From NCBI GenBank assembly GCA_038146985.1, contig JAYQSQ010000021.1, positions 17,735 to 81,734 of the forward strand: a stretch of 64,000 bases of DNA, given 5' to 3'. The DNA is from JADHLJ01 sp038146985 (lineage in GTDB: Bacteria; Pseudomonadota; Alphaproteobacteria; Thalassobaculales; Thalassobaculaceae). Positions 35,178 through 44,168 of the stretch are shown here, piece after piece; the stretch's first letter is position 1, and each line of letters starts with the position of its first letter. Both the position numbers and the translations under genes were made by a program. The notes beneath the pieces were generated by a model. The model saw only the letters and a program-made list of their open reading frames with translations. It was not told the origin of the DNA and searched no databases.

Positions 35178-37139
35178 TCAACCGGCCACGGCTTCGCGGG
35201 CGCGGTCGCGCCGCTGGATGCCGCGCCAGATGCCCAGCGCGATAGCGAACAGCCCGATCAGAATCGGTACGAGCACGATATTGAAGAACCATAGGCGCGC
35301 TTCCAGGGCCTCGAAATCCTGGTTCAGCGAACGGCGGACCGTGCGCAGCTCGGAACGCAGTTTCAGGATGTCGCGCTGGAAGTTCTCCATCGACCGGCGG
35401 TCCGCCTCGGAGATCACGGCGGCGGCTCCGGAGGGATTGCGCTGGCGAAGCGCCCGAAGCTGCTGTTCGGTCTTCTGCAGGGTTTCCCGCAACTCGCGTT
35501 CCTTGTCCTCGAACTCCTGGGCCGCCTTGCGCTGAATTTCCTGCAAGACCACGAAGGGCCGGCTCGCGGTGCCCCGGCCCCGCAGTTCCAACAGCGTGCT
35601 CGAGCCGGCAAGCGCGTCGATGGCGTTCAGCACGAACTCGCCGTTATTGGCGGTCGGAACCGGCGTCGGACGCCCCGCGAAGTCGCGCATGATCACCCAG
35701 AACCGGTCAGCCAGCAGATCGGCGTCTCCCACCAGCACCACATCCAGGGGCTTCTCGGATTCTTTCAATATCTTGCGGTTCCAAGGCGGAGTCTTGACCG
35801 GCGGCTCGCCCTCCTCTTGCTTCGCCACGGGCAGCCCGTCGGGGAAGGAGGTCTTGACGGAGCCGGTCACCCTGGCGGCAAGAACAAACTGCTGATTGCC
35901 CGCCTGGTACTTGCGCAGCACCCTTTCCGGGTTGCGGAACCCCTGTACATCCTTGGCCTGCATCAGCGTGGAGACAGGAGAGGTGGTCAACAGCGGCTGC
36001 AATGTGACCGGCGCGTCCGGCTTGGTCTTGAGGTACCCGGCGCTGGCGACCGCGACCACGTCGATGCCCGAAGTGATCGGAGATTCGGCATCCAAGGCCG
36101 GCCCCCGCAATTCCAACCAGGGTAGGTACTCGATCGGCCGGTTCCCGGTCTCCGAGAGAACCTTTCGGGCGCTCAGCCGGTCGCCAACCACGGTGGCGGT
36201 ATCGAACTCGATCCCCCAGGCCGCGAACATGTCCGGCAGGGAACTGCCGTCGGTGACGGTTCCGATCATCTGGCCTTCCATGCCCTCGGCCTCGGAGAAC
36301 GGATCGACGAAGATCATCGCCTTGCCGCCGGCCAGGAGATACTGGTCGATCGCGAACAGCGTGCGTGGGTTGGCCTTTGTCGGATGGATCACCAGAAGCA
36401 CGTTTACGTCGGCCGGCACCTCGTCGACCTGGGCGCCGAGGAAACGGGTCTCGTAAAGCTGGCCGATCTGGCCGCGCACCACATAGGGCGGCACCGGCTC
36501 CTGCTGGCCGGTCGCGGTGATTCGCATGGTGCCGTCGATGGGCAGGCCGGTGACGATGCCGACCACCGTCGGGTTCGCCGTCGACAGGGCGTACAGCATG
36601 CGCGAGATGTCGTATTCGATGAAAGCCTCGCGGTCGGGCTGCATGAACGGGATGGTCTCGACATCATCGGTGGTATTGGTGCCCACCAGGCCGAAGTACA
36701 TGTTGTCGCCGCCGGAGACGACGGGAATGCCTTGCAGGCCCGCGGCGACCGCCCGGTCCTCGATATCCGAGAACGGCACCGGGTCGAGAACCTCGAGGCG
36801 TACCTTGCCGTTCGAGACGTTCTCGTATTCCAGCAGCAGATCGCGGACCCGGTTGGCATAGATCCCGAGATGCGGCACCGCCTGGGCCAGCCCGGAAGAG
36901 ATATAGAGCCGGAAGGTGACCGGCTCCTCCACCTGGGCCAGCAGCGTCTTGGTCGACCCCGACAGGGTGTGCAGCTTGTCCTGGGTGAGGTCCAGACGGC
37001 CGGAACTGAACCAGGCCGATGACAGTGCGTTCACAGCGATGAACAGCACCGCCAGCAGCGCGAGCGCGATCCCGGCGAGCCGCGCCTCGTTGCGGGGTGC
37101 CCGTGCGGCGGTTGGGGAGGGTGATGCGGTATCGCTCAT
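35178..37139 (-). CDS. GldG-like ABC transporter auxiliary protein
   Basis: A 653-aa membrane protein with an N-terminal transmembrane helix (residues about 21-43), a large extracytoplasmic GldG-type domain (DLTQDKLHTLSGSTKTLL.. EEPVTFRLYIS), a late coiled-coil region rich in Glu, Arg and Gln (about 540-610), and a C-terminal helix FNIVLVPILIGLFAIALGIW. The architecture fits the 'Gldg family' of ABC-type systems named from Bacteroidetes gliding, but the alphaproteobacterial versions are not tied to gliding. It begins 1 bp after the permease stop. Confidence 0.87.
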   Translation of the reverse strand: MSDTASPSPTAARAPRNEARLAGIALALLAVLFIAVNALSSAWFSSGRLDLTQDKLHTLSGSTKTLLAQVEEPVTFRLYISSGLAQAVPHLGIYANRVRDLLLEYENVSNGKVRLEVLDPVPFSDIEDRAVAAGLQGIPVVSGGDNMYFGLVGTNTTDDVETIPFMQPDREAFIEYDISRMLYALSTANPTVVGIVTGLPIDGTMRITATGQQEPVPPYVVRGQIGQLYETRFLGAQVDEVPADVNVLLVIHPTKANPRTLFAIDQYLLAGGKAMIFVDPFSEAEGMEGQMIGTVTDGSSLPDMFAAWGIEFDTATVVGDRLSARKVLSETGNRPIEYLPWLELRGPALDAESPITSGIDVVAVASAGYLKTKPDAPVTLQPLLTTSPVSTLMQAKDVQGFRNPERVLRKYQAGNQQFVLAARVTGSVKTSFPDGLPVAKQEEGEPPVKTPPWNRKILKESEKPLDVVLVGDADLLADRFWVIMRDFAGRPTPVPTANNGEFVLNAIDALAGSSTLLELRGRGTASRPFVVLQEIQRKAAQEFEDKERELRETLQKTEQQLRALRQRNPSGAAAVISEADRRSMENFQRDILKLRSELRTVRRSLNQDFEALEARLWFFNIVLVPILIGLFAIALGIWRGIQRRDRAREAVAG

Positions 37140-37140
37140 C

Positions 37141-37875
37141 TCAAAACGCCTTGCGCCAATCGACGATGATCGCGTTGGCGATCAGCGCCACGATGATGAC
37201 CGAGCCGAAAAAGATCAGATCCCTCAAATCGATCACGCCGCGCTGGATCGACTGGAAATGCGGCAGGAAACCGAAATTGCCGATCGCGAGCACGATGTTC
37301 GGCGGCGCCCAGTTCGAGAAGAACTCCAGTACCGTCGGAGATCCGGCCAGCGTCAGGATGAAGCAGATCGTGGTGGTCACGACGAAAGCGATCACCTGGT
37401 TCTTGGTCAGCGCCGAAATCATCGAGCCGATCGCGAGATAGGCGCCCGCCATCAGCAGGCTGCCGAGATAGGAGGCCAGGATCACGCCGTTGTCCGGATC
37501 GCCGAGATAGTTGACCGTCAGCCACATCGGGAAGGTGAGGGCGACGGCGGTCGCGGTGAACGCCCAGGCGGCCAGGTACTTGCCGACCACCGCCTCGGTC
37601 ATCGAGAGCGGCAGGGTCAGGAACAGCTCAATCGTGCCGAGGCGCCGTTCCTCGGCCCAGAGCCGCATGGACAGGGCCGGCACCAGGAACAGATAGAGCC
37701 AGGGATGGAACTCGAAGAAGGGTACCAGATCGGCCTGTTCCCGGTTCAGGAACCCGCCGAGCCGGAAGGTCAGGATGCCCGCCAGCGCGAGGAAGATGAC
37801 GATGAAGATATAGGCCAGGGGTGTCGCGAAATACGCCGCGAACTCCCGGCGGAAGACCAGCGCTACGTTACGCAT
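37141..37875 (-). CDS. ABC-2-type permease (GldF-like)
   Basis: A 244-aa membrane protein with six hydrophobic segments. The start FRREFAAYFATPLAYIFIVIF is typical of the ABC-2/GldF permease group, and a short cytoplasmic loop (EERRLGTIELFLTLPLSMTE) matches the conserved RxxGTxExLLtlPls motif that contacts the ATPase. It overlaps the upstream ATPase gene by 8 bp. Together with the ATPase, GldG-like and DUF4340 genes it forms a four-gene ABC operon of unknown substrate. Confidence 0.93.
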   Translation of the reverse strand: MRNVALVFRREFAAYFATPLAYIFIVIFLALAGILTFRLGGFLNREQADLVPFFEFHPWLYLFLVPALSMRLWAEERRLGTIELFLTLPLSMTEAVVGKYLAAWAFTATAVALTFPMWLTVNYLGDPDNGVILASYLGSLLMAGAYLAIGSMISALTKNQVIAFVVTTTICFILTLAGSPTVLEFFSNWAPPNIVLAIGNFGFLPHFQSIQRGVIDLRDLIFFGSVIIVALIANAIIVDWRKAF

Positions 37876-38593
37876 TGGCGGTCACCTTGCGGAAAACCTC
37901 GTCGAGATCGCCGGAGCCGGACTGAGCCTTGAGCGCGGCCGGGGAACCGTCGGCAACGACTTTGCCGGCGGCGATGATCATCGCCCGCGAGCAAACCGCG
38001 TCGACCTCCTCCAGGATATGAGTCGAGATGACGATGCATTTCTCGCGCCCCATCTCCCGGATCAGGTCGCGCACCACCTGCTTCTGATTAGGATCGAGGC
38101 CGTCCGTCGGCTCGTCCAGGATCAGCACGTCGGGATCGTGCAGAAGCGATTGCGCCAGCCCCACCCGCCGCTTGAATCCCTTTGAGAGGGTTTCTATGGG
38201 CTGGCGGGCGACGTCCTGGATGCGGGTCAGTTCCACCACATGCTCGACCCGGCTGCGTCTTTCGGCGCCGTCGAAGCCGCGCACGCCGGCGATGAAGCCG
38301 AGGAACGACAGCGGTGTCATGTCCGGATAGGCCGGCGCGCCTTCCGGCAGATACCCGACCGCCGCCTTCACCGCGAGCGGGTTTCGCGAAACGTCGTGCC
38401 CGGCAACGACAGCGGTTCCCGCCGTCGGGGTAAGGAAACCGACGATCATCTTCATGGTCGTCGACTTGCCGGCACCGTTCGGCCCGAGGAATCCCAGCAC
38501 TTCGCCGGTTCCGACATCGAAACTGACATTGTCGACCACGGTCTTCGAGCCGAAGGTCTTGGTCAGTCCTTGAATGGACAATATCTGTGTCAT
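37868..38593 (-). CDS. ABC transporter ATP-binding protein (GldA-like)
   Basis: A 241-aa ABC ATPase, first gene of the operon. Walker A is GPNGAGKSTTMKMIVGF, and the Walker B region is DVLILDEPTDGLDPNQ, followed by ISTHILEE. It resembles the ATPases of ABC-2 exporters such as GldA, NatA and CcmA types. ATG 38593 is chosen: the frame runs further upstream to 38836 but the additional residues show no homology and cross the promoter region of the divergent cyclase gene. The 133 bp between the two starts (38594-38726) must hold both promoters. Confidence 0.92.
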   Translation of the reverse strand: MTQILSIQGLTKTFGSKTVVDNVSFDVGTGEVLGFLGPNGAGKSTTMKMIVGFLTPTAGTAVVAGHDVSRNPLAVKAAVGYLPEGAPAYPDMTPLSFLGFIAGVRGFDGAERRSRVEHVVELTRIQDVARQPIETLSKGFKRRVGLAQSLLHDPDVLILDEPTDGLDPNQKQVVRDLIREMGREKCIVISTHILEEVDAVCSRAMIIAAGKVVADGSPAALKAQSGSGDLDEVFRKVTANA

Positions 38594-38726
38594 CGCAAGC
38601 GTTCTGTTCAACACCGGAAACGTGAGCACCGTTGGTGTAAGGCTTTTTTGCCCGATTTCAAGAGTGTGACGACAAAGAAGCTGAAACCGCCCTATAGTTT
38701 GCCCGATCATGGCTGGAAGAGGCGGA

Positions 38727-40442
38727 ATGACCGACGACGGTAACGCGGAGCGAGTATCCCCGGGGATGGATGCCGTCTTCGTCATGCGCCAGCTTCGGCT
38801 GGGCAGCGGCCTGATCCTTATGGCGTATGTCTTCACCCATCTGCTGAATCACGCTTTTGGGCTCTGGTCCTTGGAGGCGTTGGAGGAGGCACGCAAGCTC
38901 TTCGTGGCCTTCTGGCGATCGCTTCCGGCAACGGTGCTGCTGTACGGCGCCCTAGTCATCCACCTGCTGGCCGCCGCCCAGGCAATCGTCCAGCGCGAGG
39001 TCCTGAGCGAGATGACCTGGCCGGAACGGGTTCAGCTCGCCCTCGGGCTTCTGTCGCCCTATCTGATCTCCGATCACATTATCGGCACCCGGCTGGTGCA
39101 TGAACTTTTCGCGGTCAACGACAGCTACTATTCCGTTCTGCTGACGCTTTGGGTGTTCAAGCCATACGGAGCGCTCAGCCAGGTGGCGGCGTTGCTGGTG
39201 ATCTGGGCCCATGGCTGCATCGGTCTGCACCTTTGGCTGCGGTTCAAGGAGGGCTACCGGCGCCACATCGCCTATTGGTATGGGCTGGCCCTGCTCGTGC
39301 CGGTTCTTTCGATTACCGGCTTCGTCGCCTCGGGTGTCGACATTGTTCGCCTGTCCACCGACCCGCAATGGATGCGTGAGACGGTGGGCGGCATCAACTA
39401 TCCGCCCAAGGAAGATGTCGCGTGGGTTCTCGAAACCATGCGCACGGTCGGTTACACGTATATCGCGGTCGTGGTTCTGTTGTTCCTGGCGCGTCAGGTG
39501 CGGCTGTCGATGCGCAAGACCCGCCAAGGGGTGACGATCCGGTACCATGACGGCCGCGAGGTTATGGTGACGCCGGGCGCGTCGATCCTCGACGCCAGCC
39601 GGCAGTCCGGCATCCCACACGCCAGTGTCTGTGGTGGGCGTGGACGGTGTTCGACCTGCCGGGTTCGCATCGGCGAGGGGCTCGAGGCCTTGCCGCCACC
39701 GAGCGAGGCCGAGCTTAAGGTGCTGGAACGGGTCGGCGCGGCCCCCAATGTCCGGCTTGCCTGCCAGACCCGGCCGACGGCGCGGACCGAGGTCACGCCC
39801 CTGTTGCCGCCGCATCAGGCCTCGGTGGAGGATTCCGGTACCCAGGCCGCCTACAATCAGGGGCAGGAGCGGGACATCGTCGTCATGTTCGCGGATATCC
39901 GTGGCTTCACGCAGATCTCGGAACAGCGGTTGCCTTATGACGTGGTGTTTATCCTGAACCGCTATTTCGCCGAGATGGGCGAGGCCATTGAAGCGGCGGG
40001 CGGCCGGATCGACAAGTTCATCGGCGACGGAATCATGGCGCTCTTCGGTGTCGACAGCACGTTTGAGAAAGGCTGTGGCGACGCGCTGCGCGCCGCCCGG
40101 AAAATGGCCGAAAATCTTGAGAGCCTGAACGAAAGTCTGCGCAACGATCTGGATCAGCCGATCCGGATCGGAATCGGCATTCACGGTGGCCCTGCCATTG
40201 TCGGCGAACTTGGTTACCGGCAGACCCGGGGCGTGACCGCCGTCGGCGATACCGTGAACACCGCCAGCAGGCTGGAAACCCTGACCAAGGATTATGCGGC
40301 GCAATTGGTGCTGTCGGGCGATGTCGCGGCCGCCGTCGCGATTGATCTCGGCGCCTACCCGGTCGAGACGGTCATGATACGGGGCCGCGCTGAACAATTG
40401 CCCGTGCATATCGTCCACGACGCAGCCGGCCTGCCGGCCTAG
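38727..40442 (+). CDS. adenylate cyclase fused to membrane cytochrome-b-like and [2Fe-2S] ferredoxin domains
   Basis: A 571-aa protein of three parts. Residues about 15-260 are a membrane domain with several hydrophobic segments and histidines inside or at the end of them (THLLNHAF, IHLLAAAQ, WAHGCIGLH), resembling succinate-dehydrogenase or fumarate-reductase cytochrome b anchors. Residues about 275-355 are a plant-type ferredoxin with C302, C308, C311 and C346 (CGGRGRCSTC.. LAC). Residues about 380-560 are a class III cyclase with metal aspartates D390 and D434 and purine-specifying K430 (DKFIGDG). It is likely to make cAMP in response to a redox or heme-ligand signal. ATG 38709 is an alternative, but TATAGT at 38693-38698 and GAGG at 38719 favour 38727. 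Confidence 0.88.
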   Translation: MTDDGNAERVSPGMDAVFVMRQLRLGSGLILMAYVFTHLLNHAFGLWSLEALEEARKLFVAFWRSLPATVLLYGALVIHLLAAAQAIVQREVLSEMTWPERVQLALGLLSPYLISDHIIGTRLVHELFAVNDSYYSVLLTLWVFKPYGALSQVAALLVIWAHGCIGLHLWLRFKEGYRRHIAYWYGLALLVPVLSITGFVASGVDIVRLSTDPQWMRETVGGINYPPKEDVAWVLETMRTVGYTYIAVVVLLFLARQVRLSMRKTRQGVTIRYHDGREVMVTPGASILDASRQSGIPHASVCGGRGRCSTCRVRIGEGLEALPPPSEAELKVLERVGAAPNVRLACQTRPTARTEVTPLLPPHQASVEDSGTQAAYNQGQERDIVVMFADIRGFTQISEQRLPYDVVFILNRYFAEMGEAIEAAGGRIDKFIGDGIMALFGVDSTFEKGCGDALRAARKMAENLESLNESLRNDLDQPIRIGIGIHGGPAIVGELGYRQTRGVTAVGDTVNTASRLETLTKDYAAQLVLSGDVAAAVAIDLGAYPVETVMIRGRAEQLPVHIVHDAAGLPA

Positions 40443-40516
40443 GCGAAGCAGCACCACTTTCTCCTCCGGAGGGGCCGCTGTAAGAAGGATGGTCACCGCC
40501 TCGGGAGAGTTCCGAC

Positions 40517-41740
40517 ATGTCCAAGCCGCTGCCGCTCGCCGGCATTCGTATCTTTGATTTGACCCGCATTCTGGCCGGTCCGACCTGCACCCAGCTTCTG
40601 GGAGACCTCGGCGCCGATGTGATCAAGGTCGAGCGGCCCAACATCGGGGACGATTCGAGAAGCTGGGGACCGCCCTACGTCAAGGACGCGAACGGCCAGG
40701 ATACGACAGAGTCGGCCTACTACCTTTCCGCCAATCGCAACAAACGCTCGATCACCATCGACCTCAGAAGTGCCGAGGGTGTCGCGCTTGCCAAGCGGAT
40801 GATCGCCAAGTGCGACGTGCTGATCGAGAATTTCAAGGTCGGCAGCCTCGCCAAACTCGGCCTCGGTTATGATGATCTGAAGGAAGAGTTTCCGGCGCTG
40901 GTCTATTGCTCGGTGACCGGTTTCGGTCAGACCGGTCCTTATGCCGAGCGGACCGGCTATGACTTCCTCGCCCAGGGCCTCGGTGGGATCATGAGCATCA
41001 CCGGCAATCCCGAGGGCGAGCCGATGAAGGTCGGGGTCGGGATCGCCGATGTCATGACCGGGATGTACGCCTCGACGGCGATCCTGGCGGCGCTGCGGCA
41101 TCGCGACGCGACCGGCGAGGGCCAGCATATCGACACCTGCCTGCTCGACACTCAGGTCTCCTGGCTGATTAACGAGGGCACCAACTATCTGGTGTCCGGC
41201 AAGATCCCGACCCGCCTCGGGAACGAGCATCCGAACATCGTGCCCTACAAGGTGTTCGCAACTTCGGACGGCTACGTGATCCTGGCCGTGGGCAATGACC
41301 GCCAGTTCCAGGATTGGTGCCGCTGTGCCGGGGCCGAGGATCTGGCCGGCGACCCGGATTTCGCGACCAATCCCTTGCGCATCGTGAACCGGCGCCGGCT
41401 TTATGACGCGATGCCGGCCTATATGGAGAGCAAGACCACGGCCCAATGGCTGAAGATGCTGGCCGAGGCGAAGGTGCCGTGCAGCCCGGTGAACAATATC
41501 GAGCAGGTTTTCGAGAACGAACAGGTCCGGGCCCGCAACATGCGGATCGAGATGGACCACCCCAAGGCCGGGTCGGGCAAGGTGCCGCTGATCGGAAACC
41601 CGCTGAAAATGTCGGCGACCCCGCCGCAGTACCGACGGGCGCCACCGGTCCTTGGCCAGCACACCGACGAGGTGCTTGCCGAGATCCTGGGGCTGGATGA
41701 GACCGAGATCGCCGATCTGAAGCGGGCCGGGACGGTTTAG
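40517..41740 (+). CDS. CaiB/BaiF (class III) CoA-transferase
   Basis: A 407-aa class III CoA-transferase, second of this family in the window but clearly divergent from the one at 7.5 kb. It starts with LAGIRIFDLTRILAGPTCTQ and has D149 in GYDFLAQGLGG at the catalytic aspartate. VERPNIGDDSRSWGPPYVKD is the usual CoA/substrate loop of the succinyl-CoA or glutarate-type members, so it may transfer CoA from succinyl-CoA to a dicarboxylic acid (SugCT-like). GGGAGAG lies 8 nt before the ATG. It stands alone between the cyclase and the AraC gene. Confidence 0.9.
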   Translation: MSKPLPLAGIRIFDLTRILAGPTCTQLLGDLGADVIKVERPNIGDDSRSWGPPYVKDANGQDTTESAYYLSANRNKRSITIDLRSAEGVALAKRMIAKCDVLIENFKVGSLAKLGLGYDDLKEEFPALVYCSVTGFGQTGPYAERTGYDFLAQGLGGIMSITGNPEGEPMKVGVGIADVMTGMYASTAILAALRHRDATGEGQHIDTCLLDTQVSWLINEGTNYLVSGKIPTRLGNEHPNIVPYKVFATSDGYVILAVGNDRQFQDWCRCAGAEDLAGDPDFATNPLRIVNRRRLYDAMPAYMESKTTAQWLKMLAEAKVPCSPVNNIEQVFENEQVRARNMRIEMDHPKAGSGKVPLIGNPLKMSATPPQYRRAPPVLGQHTDEVLAEILGLDETEIADLKRAGTV

Positions 41741-41783
41741 GGGCTCCAGGCTAGCTGCTGAGAAACCGACCCTTCGCGAACAT

Positions 41784-41891
41784 CCTTCGAGACGCGCGCG
41801 ATTGCGCGCTCCTCATGATGAGCAGCGCTCTGATCTCATTGGAAGATTTTCACTCACCCTGAGGAGCGGCAATCATGCCGTGTCTCGAAGG
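41784..41891. repeat. 108-bp palindromic dispersed repeat, copy A
   Basis: The ends form a perfect 10-bp inverted repeat (CCTTCGAGAC at 41784-41793 with GTCTCGAAGG at 41882-41891), with an inner GCGCGC tract and CTCCTCA/TGAGGAG pairing. Copy B at 44041 shares the ends and the inner CTCACCCTGAGGA. It sits between the stops of the CoA-transferase and AraC genes. Confidence 0.8.
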
Positions 41892-41940
41892 GTCTTGTGT
41901 CGGTTTTGCGCCAGCCTTCCATTGGGTTCGGTGACGCGGC

Positions 41941-42741
41941 TCATCGCTCCTCCCGCAGATACCGTCCCGGTGTCGCGCCAAGCTCGCGGCGGAACATGGC
42001 GATGAAGGCACTGGGACTTTTATAGCCGAGGTCGAGCGCGACCGTGGTGACCTGAGCTCCCGCGGCGAGTCGCTCCAAGGCTGCGAGAAGCCGCCGCCTC
42101 TGACGCCAGCGCCCGAAACTGAGCCCGGTTTCGGCAGTGAACAACCGGGCGAGCGTGCGGCCGCTGGCGCCGACGGTCTTGCCCCAATCCTCCAGCTCTC
42201 GAGCATCGGCCGGGCTGTCGATCAGCCGGTCGGTGACGGCCCGCGCGCGGCCGTCCGCCGGCAGCGGAAGATGCAGTGGCGCCGGTGCCAGCCCCATCAA
42301 CTCGTCCCGCAACACACTGATCAGCCGCGTCTCGGGGCCGTCATCGGGGTAGCTGTCCGGCAGGTCGGCGGCGCGCAGGATCAGCTCGCGCGCCAGGATC
42401 GGCACCGATACCACCACGCAGTCCTCGGGAACCGGCACGGTCGAGTCCGCGTGAACGTAGAGCGTCGCCATGCGGATCGCCGAGATCGCGTTGACCTGAT
42501 GCTCCATCGCCGCCGGTACCCAGACCGCGAAGCCCGGCGGCACCAGCCAGGCGCCGCGGTCGGTCCGCACCGACATCACCCCGAACTCCCCATGTACCAG
42601 CTGCGCTCGGTCGTGGCTGTGCATACCGGTGGAATCGCCGGCTTCATAGTCGGCGGTGAAGCCGACAATGTCGCGGGGCGAGACCATCCGGCGCTCGGCG
42701 GCGCGGAAATCCACGCGGGTATGTCTGTTTCGAGGTATCAT
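41941..42741 (-). CDS. AraC family transcriptional regulator with cupin domain
   Basis: A 266-aa regulator. Residues about 25-130 form a cupin-like sensor (MHSHDRAQLVHGEFG), and residues about 160-262 hold two helix-turn-helix motifs (RTLARLFTAETGLSFGRWRQ and VALDLGYKSPSAFIAMFRRELG) ending TPGRYLREE. The layout matches the NimR/YeaM group, which activates a divergent MFS efflux gene. Here an MFS gene is divergent with an 81-bp spacer, so regulation of that transporter is the natural guess. Length and motifs are intact. Confidence 0.93.
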   Translation of the reverse strand: MIPRNRHTRVDFRAAERRMVSPRDIVGFTADYEAGDSTGMHSHDRAQLVHGEFGVMSVRTDRGAWLVPPGFAVWVPAAMEHQVNAISAIRMATLYVHADSTVPVPEDCVVVSVPILARELILRAADLPDSYPDDGPETRLISVLRDELMGLAPAPLHLPLPADGRARAVTDRLIDSPADARELEDWGKTVGASGRTLARLFTAETGLSFGRWRQRRRLLAALERLAAGAQVTTVALDLGYKSPSAFIAMFRRELGATPGRYLREER

Positions 42742-42745
42742 CTGT

Positions 42746-42755
42746 CGATATATCG
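42746..42755. promoter_or_regulatory. 10-bp palindrome in the araC-MFS divergent spacer
   Basis: CGATATATCG is a perfect palindrome 5 bp upstream of the araC-type start and 67 bp before the MFS start. It is a candidate operator, or part of one, for the divergent pair. No direct evidence. Confidence 0.35.
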
Positions 42756-42822
42756 TGAGACAGAAACATCGGCGCGTGCAACAGTTGCGTTCCGTGCGGA
42801 GTCAACCTGGGGCGGTTTCACC

Positions 42823-44007
42823 ATGCCTTATTCGCGCTTTCTGTTCCTGAATATCGGCCATGCGGTCGATCATCTTTTCATGCTGATGTTTCCGGCGGTG
42901 GCGGCGCTTGCGGCGGCCGAGTTCGGCGCCAGCTACGGCGAGCTTCTGACCCTGGCGACGGGCAGCTTCATCGCCTTCGGGGTTTTCTCCCTGCCCATGG
43001 GCTGGCTCGCCGACCGGTTCAGCCGGGAGACGATGCTATCGGTCTTCTTCCTTGGTATAGGCGTCGCCATGGTCCTCACGGGCCTGGCGCAGGAACGCTG
43101 GCATATCGTGGTGACGCTGACTTTGGTCGGCATGTTCGCCGCGATCTATCACCCCGTCGGCCTCGCCATGGTCGCCCAGGGAGGCGGCGCGGTCGGCCGA
43201 CGTCTGGGCGTGAACGGTGTCTGGGGCAATATGGGGGTCGCGGCCTCGGCGCTGTCGATCGGCGCCTTCGCGGATTTCGCCGGCTGGCGCGAGGCATATC
43301 TTTTGGCCGGCGGGATCTCGATCATGCTGGGCCTCGGCTGGATCCGGGTCGCCCGGGCGACGCGGGTCGAAGGCGGAAGCGGAAAGAAAGCCGCCGGCAG
43401 CCCGGCTTTGGACTGGCAGCGGGTGCTCGCCGTGGTGCTGGTCACCACGACGATCGGCGGCTTCATCTTCAACGCGATGACGGTTTCATTGCCCAAGGTG
43501 CTGGTCGACAGGCTCGCGGAATTCTCGTTCAGCGCGACCGAGGTCGGCGCCATTGCCTCTGCGGTCTACGCGGCGGCCGCCTTTACCCAGGTCGTGGTCG
43601 GCCGGGCCATCGACAAATATTCGATCAAACCGATCTTCCTGGCCCTGGTCGCCGGTCAGACGGTGGCCCTGTACCTGGCGGTCTCCTCCTCGGGCTGGCC
43701 GATGGTGGTGATCTCGGTGTTTCTGATGGTGCTGGTGTTCGGGCAGATCCCGATCAACGACACGCTGATTGCCCGCTACACGCCGGATTCCTGGCGCGGC
43801 CGGGTCTATTCGGTAAAATACGTCCTGTCCTTCACGGTGTCGGCGGCGGCGGTGCCCTCGATTTCGTTCATGTACGAGGCGTATGGCGGGTTCGCGACCA
43901 TGTTCACCTACGCAGCGGCGGCGGCGGCGGTGATCACCCTGACGGTGGCGGCCCTGCCGCGTCGGCGGGATGCCGGCGCCGCGGCGCTGGGCGCGGGCGA
44001 CGACTGA
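42823..44007 (+). CDS. MFS transporter (paralogue 1)
   Basis: A 394-aa major facilitator with about twelve hydrophobic segments. It has the typical loop motif GWLADRFSRETM (residues about 59-70) and AAIYHPVGLAMVAQGGG near 105, as in Fsr/fosmidomycin-resistance-type carriers. ATG 42823 is chosen; the frame is open far upstream but that DNA belongs to the divergent regulator on the other strand. The closest relative in this window is the next gene. Likely efflux of a small molecule sensed by the AraC protein. Confidence 0.92.
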   Translation: MPYSRFLFLNIGHAVDHLFMLMFPAVAALAAAEFGASYGELLTLATGSFIAFGVFSLPMGWLADRFSRETMLSVFFLGIGVAMVLTGLAQERWHIVVTLTLVGMFAAIYHPVGLAMVAQGGGAVGRRLGVNGVWGNMGVAASALSIGAFADFAGWREAYLLAGGISIMLGLGWIRVARATRVEGGSGKKAAGSPALDWQRVLAVVLVTTTIGGFIFNAMTVSLPKVLVDRLAEFSFSATEVGAIASAVYAAAAFTQVVVGRAIDKYSIKPIFLALVAGQTVALYLAVSSSGWPMVVISVFLMVLVFGQIPINDTLIARYTPDSWRGRVYSVKYVLSFTVSAAAVPSISFMYEAYGGFATMFTYAAAAAAVITLTVAALPRRRDAGAAALGAGDD

Positions 44008-44040
44008 GAGGCTGTTGAAATATCGAATTCTAGCAAGCAT

Positions 44041-44149
44041 CCTTCGAGACGCGCGCGCAAGCGCGCTCCTCAGGATGAGTTCGGGTCAGATTTCAATGAT
44101 CATTGATCGGGCTCACCCTGAGGAATGAGCGGAGCGAATGTCTCGAAGG
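44041..44149. repeat. 109-bp palindromic dispersed repeat, copy B
   Basis: Same family and same terminal 10-bp inverted repeats as copy A (CCTTCGAGAC at 44041-44050 with GTCTCGAAGG at 44140-44149), with a shared GCGCGCTCCTCA stretch. The middle differs. It fills the spacer between the two MFS genes, so with copy A it brackets the araC-MFS1 pair. Confidence 0.8.
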
Positions 44150-44168
44150 GTCCCATGGGATTTTGCGC

